Origin: Porticoccaceae bacterium
GTDB lineage: Bacteria > Pseudomonadota > Gammaproteobacteria > Pseudomonadales > Porticoccaceae
Assembly: GCA_024639885.1 (NCBI GenBank)
Contig: JAHEGD010000014.1
Span: 5,754 to 69,753, forward strand
Direction: 5' to 3'
DNA length: 64,000 nucleotides
The notes under the pieces were generated by a model. The model was not told the origin of the DNA. It saw only the letters and a program-made list of their open reading frames with translations, and searched no databases. Positions 63,638-64,000 of the stretch are shown here, one piece after another. Position 1 is the stretch's first letter, and every line of letters starts with the position of its first letter. The position numbers and the translations under genes were made by a program.

Positions 63638-64000
63638 TTAGCCGAGCCACTGATCGGCCAGCATCAGCGCAATCAGCAGCGGGCAGACCAGCCGCACGTA
63701 AAATGGCCAGACCCGCCAAAACAGCCCCTGCTCGGCGGCCGGGTTGCCCTGCTTGATCTCGGCCAGCAGTTGGTCGCGGTTAAACAACCAACCGGCGTAG
63801 AGGCATAACATCATACCCAGCAGCGGCTGTGCCGTCTCGGTACTGAGGTTGACCACCCAGCCGAACAGCAGATCAAAGTTGGCGGCAATGGTCGCCGCAA
63901 AGCCGAACAGTACCAGCAAGGTCACCGCCGTAGCGCGGTGGCGGCCGACCCCAAAGCGCTCGGTAACCAGCGCCACCGGCACCTCTAACATCGAGATCGA
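63638..64000 (-). CDS. Sodium-dependent transporter (NSS family), C-terminal fragment
   Basis: The gene enters from the right edge. About 120 residues are visible: SISMLEVPVALVTERFGVGRHRAT, then membrane segments around TAVTLLVLFGFAATIA, ETAQPLLGMMLCLYAGWLF and FYVRLVCPLLIALMLAD. The ordering of SSISMLE...ER and the later helices is that of bacterial neurotransmitter:sodium symporters (SNF family). Substrate, often an amino acid, cannot be read from this end. Confidence 0.8.
   Translation of the reverse strand, partial: SISMLEVPVALVTERFGVGRHRATAVTLLVLFGFAATIAANFDLLFGWVVNLSTETAQPLLGMMLCLYAGWLFNRDQLLAEIKQGNPAAEQGLFWRVWPFYVRLVCPLLIALMLADQWLG

Overview
The window is a chromosomal segment of a high-GC gammaproteobacterium. 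Gene content (lptCAB-rpoN-hpf-ptsN-rapZ-npr, mreBCD-maf-rng-yhdP, a PA4642-family protein, gatCAB, ntrBC-glnA, phoB/phoR with pstSCAB) and GC-rich third codon positions fit a marine, Pseudomonas- or Cellvibrionales-like lineage; a species cannot be named from the sequence alone. There is no rRNA, tRNA, CRISPR array or insertion sequence. Nearly all of it is core chromosome; accessory DNA is limited to two toxin-antitoxin modules, a receptor remnant and a few small genes.

Layout. 1-7143: a plus-strand run from a truncated CaxA/YrbG antiporter through Kdo synthesis (kdsD, kdsC), LPS transport (lptC, lptA, lptB), sigma-54 (rpoN), hpf and the nitrogen PTS (ptsN, rapZ, npr), followed by mgtE and darP (7231-9117). 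9123-17484: minus-strand mreB-mreC-mreD-maf-rng-yhdP. 17706-21253: gatC-gatA-gatB and a PA4642-family gene. 21404-25982: a minus-strand beta-oxidation operon (thiolase, FadB-type multifunctional enzyme, acyl-CoA dehydrogenase), divergent from a TonB-dependent receptor (26333-28852). 28853-31616: a hipBA toxin-antitoxin cassette sitting between two copies of the 3' end of a 2-oxoglutarate/iron oxygenase gene. 31744-35253: a small unknown gene, GIY-YIG protein, SprT-like protease, RNase AM, rhodanese, glutaredoxin and SecB. 35314-40196: ntrC, ntrB, a DUF4124 gene and glnA. 40664-45957: typA, a higBA-type module, tag, rimO, slyD. 46183-59857: the phosphate cluster phoB, phoR, a secreted unknown, a porin, pstSCAB, phoU, ppk1, ppx. 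59854-64000: a glutathione transferase-like gene, then xseB-ispA-dxs and the end of a sodium-dependent transporter.

How the parts work together. RpoN, NtrB, NtrC and GlnA are all encoded here, and readable sigma-54 promoters with NtrC palindromes precede glnA and ntrBC, so the core nitrogen circuit can be traced in one window. Likewise PhoB boxes precede phoB, pstS and, divergently, the porin gene, tying outer-membrane entry, high-affinity uptake, PhoU signalling and polyphosphate synthesis and hydrolysis into one Pho regulon. Its oddity is that phoB and phoR are split by a 59-residue ribbon-helix-helix gene and a decayed TonB receptor gene on the opposite strand.

No wholly new multi-gene system stands out. 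The observations most worth following are: the hipBA insertion that regenerates an oxygenase 3' end; the symmetrical, apparently leaderless divergent promoter pair of the SprT-like gene and rnm; a possible ATC start codon for mreC; the interrupted phoB-phoR pair; and a fourfold inverted octamer upstream of the TonB-dependent receptor.
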